Positions 61,444 through 64,000 of a DNA stretch of 64,000 nt are shown one piece after another. The stretch is from Gemmatimonadota bacterium. Its GTDB lineage: Bacteria > Gemmatimonadota > Gemmatimonadetes > Gemmatimonadales > GWC2-71-9. Below the pieces are notes generated by a model. The model saw only the letters and a list, made by a program, of their open reading frames with translations. It ran no database searches and was not told the origin of the DNA. The stretch lies in the NCBI GenBank assembly GCA_025357945.1, contig JANYLJ010000038.1:1-64000 (forward strand). The letters are read 5' to 3'. The position numbers and the translations under genes were made by a program. How positions within the stretch are numbered: the stretch's first letter is position 1; the number at the start of each line of letters is the position of its first letter.

Positions 61444-62759
61444 CCGCTACGCTCGCCCGGGGACCCTTCGCCGACCTGGCGATGCGCGCCCAGGCGGGCG
61501 AGCCCGTGGGCGCCATCGGCGACACGCGTCGTGAAGCCCGCGAGGAGGCGTTCGCGCGCTTCACCGCCGTCGGCGTCCCGACGTCGAAGGATGAGGAGTG
61601 GCGGTTCACGCCGGTGCGGTATCTGGCGACGACCGATTTCCGGTCGGCGGGAGTGTCACCCCGCGTGACCGAACGCGACATTGCGCCATTTCTCATTCGC
61701 GACGGGGAGTTCCGCGTGGTCCTGGTCGATGGCCGGGTGGATCCGAGCCTCTCCCGGATGCCCCGGCTGGCGGGTGTGCGCCTGGTACCGTTGTCGGACA
61801 TTGGCGACACCGGATCGATGTTCACTGATTCGCTCGCGGCCGGTAACGGCACGATCGAGGCGACGCCATTCGCCGCGCTCAATGCGGCGGTCTGGACCGA
61901 CGGCGCCGCGTTGTATGTCGGCGGGGGTGCGGTGATCGAAGCGCCGATCGAGATCCTGCACGTCGCGACGCCGGCGGCCGCAAACGCCGTGATCACGCCG
62001 CGCACGATCATCCACGCCGACCAGATGGCCCAGGTCCACGTGATCGAGAACTTCGTCTCGCTCACCGATGAGCCGTACTTCACCAACGCCGCCTGCGAGA
62101 TCATCATGTCGGACGGCGCCCGGGTGGAACACGTGAGGATTCAGCGCGAGAGCCGGGCGGCCACACATGTCGGCATCACCACGGTACATCAGGCCGGCAA
62201 TTCTCACTACCGCTCCTTCACGCTCGCCCTCGGCGCCAAGCTGTCGCGGCACAACCTCCACGCGCATCTCGATGCCCCCAACGTGGAAACGCTGCTCTAC
62301 GGCCTCTATGTCGGCCGCGGCGAGCAGTTGATCGACAATCACACCGCCATCTTCCACGACCATCCCGACTGCAAGTCGTGGGAGGTGTACAAGGGAGTGT
62401 TGGCGGAACGTGCGCACGGCGTGTTCAATGGCAAGGTCATCGTGCGGCCTGCGGCGCAGAAGACCGACGCCAAGCAGACCAACCGGAACTTGCTGCTGTC
62501 AGACCAGGCGAAGATCGATACCAAGCCGCAGCTCGAAATCTTCGCCGATGACGTCAGGTGCACCCACGGCGCCACGGTCGGCAGGCTCGACGAACAGCAA
62601 CGGTACTACCTGCGTACCCGCGGCATCGCCGGGCGCGCCGCAGAGATGATGTTGATCCACGCATTTGTTGCCGAAGTGTTGGCCGAAGTCATGCAGTCTC
62701 AGGTGCGCGAAGCGCTGGAGGCGCTGGTTCACGCTGAGATGGACGCGATGATCGGTTGA
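61440..62759 (+). CDS. sufD: Fe-S cluster assembly protein SufD
   Basis: 439 residues from GTG 61440 (GTGA overlap with sufC). SKDEEWRFTPVRYL near the N-terminus, NLHAHLDAPNVETLLYGLY and HDHPDCKSWEVYKGVL, and a C-terminal GATVGRLDEQQRYYLRTRGI are typical. Partner of SufB; the histidine in HDHPDCKS is the conserved site at the interface where clusters form. Confidence 0.96.
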   Translation: MTATLARGPFADLAMRAQAGEPVGAIGDTRREAREEAFARFTAVGVPTSKDEEWRFTPVRYLATTDFRSAGVSPRVTERDIAPFLIRDGEFRVVLVDGRVDPSLSRMPRLAGVRLVPLSDIGDTGSMFTDSLAAGNGTIEATPFAALNAAVWTDGAALYVGGGAVIEAPIEILHVATPAAANAVITPRTIIHADQMAQVHVIENFVSLTDEPYFTNAACEIIMSDGARVEHVRIQRESRAATHVGITTVHQAGNSHYRSFTLALGAKLSRHNLHAHLDAPNVETLLYGLYVGRGEQLIDNHTAIFHDHPDCKSWEVYKGVLAERAHGVFNGKVIVRPAAQKTDAKQTNRNLLLSDQAKIDTKPQLEIFADDVRCTHGATVGRLDEQQRYYLRTRGIAGRAAEMMLIHAFVAEVLAEVMQSQVREALEALVHAEMDAMIG

Positions 62760-62763
62760 CGCG

Positions 62764-64000
<1,237 letters not shown>

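Overview
High-GC bacterial chromosome, most likely Gemmatimonadota or a close relative. Three things point there: a lipoprotein with a GWxTD-type domain, several secreted M16 peptidases and serine/threonine kinases of the kind common in that phylum, and intergenic repeats typical of such genomes. This assignment is inference; no 16S gene is present. There is no prophage, insertion sequence or CRISPR array. The window carries the probable replication origin (rpmH-rnpA-yidD-yidC diverging from dnaA-dnaN, about 39.0-42.5 kb).

Layout. 0-9 kb: a tandem-domain secreted M16 peptidase, a secreted protein, an EamA permease, an RlmL-like RNA methyltransferase, a deoxyhypusine-synthase homologue and a membrane serine/threonine kinase. 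9-14 kb: a DCC thiol protein, a 37-residue membrane protein, a base-excision glycosylase, a DUF2779 protein that looks like two nucleases in one chain, and a PLP decarboxylase. 14-18.6 kb: a long minus-strand run containing tRNA-Phe, a DUF3185-RidA-Gdx operon, DinB, a ClpP-type protease and small exported proteins. 18.7-25.5 kb: a translationally coupled plus-strand operon, upp, a beta-CASP protein lacking its metal ligands, a YdcF-like protein, an intact beta-CASP paralogue, then a catalytic and a non-catalytic M16 protein. 25.6-31 kb: NUDIX, holA, a SPOR protein and mutS. 31-32.2 kb: a Phd-VapC pair diverging from a CGNR regulator, with palindromes at both starts. 32.2-36.8 kb: a TonB-domain lipoprotein, cbs, ddl, rhomboid protease and an unknown. 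36.9-42.5 kb: the origin region. 42.7-48.8 kb: two exported paralogues, RNase P RNA, an AraC-type regulator, pyrE, a second kinase and the GWxTD protein. 48.8-56 kb: polA, an MMPL transporter, a matrixin-like protease and a beta-lactamase-family hydrolase. 56-64 kb: an iron-sulfur block (MIP18/SufT-like protein, RNase D, 7Fe ferredoxin, then sufR-sufB-sufC-sufD-sufS, the last cut by the window end).

Many genes overlap by 4 bp (ATGA or GTGA), so translational coupling is common. The observations most worth following are the dead/active beta-CASP pair, a short dispersed element with two hairpins whose stems covary, TCATCCTGAG repeats read in frame inside three proteins, a DnaA-trio-like unwinding element just before dnaN, a DnaA box inside the dnaA promoter, and a near-leaderless sufR promoter with an operator-like palindrome in its spacer.
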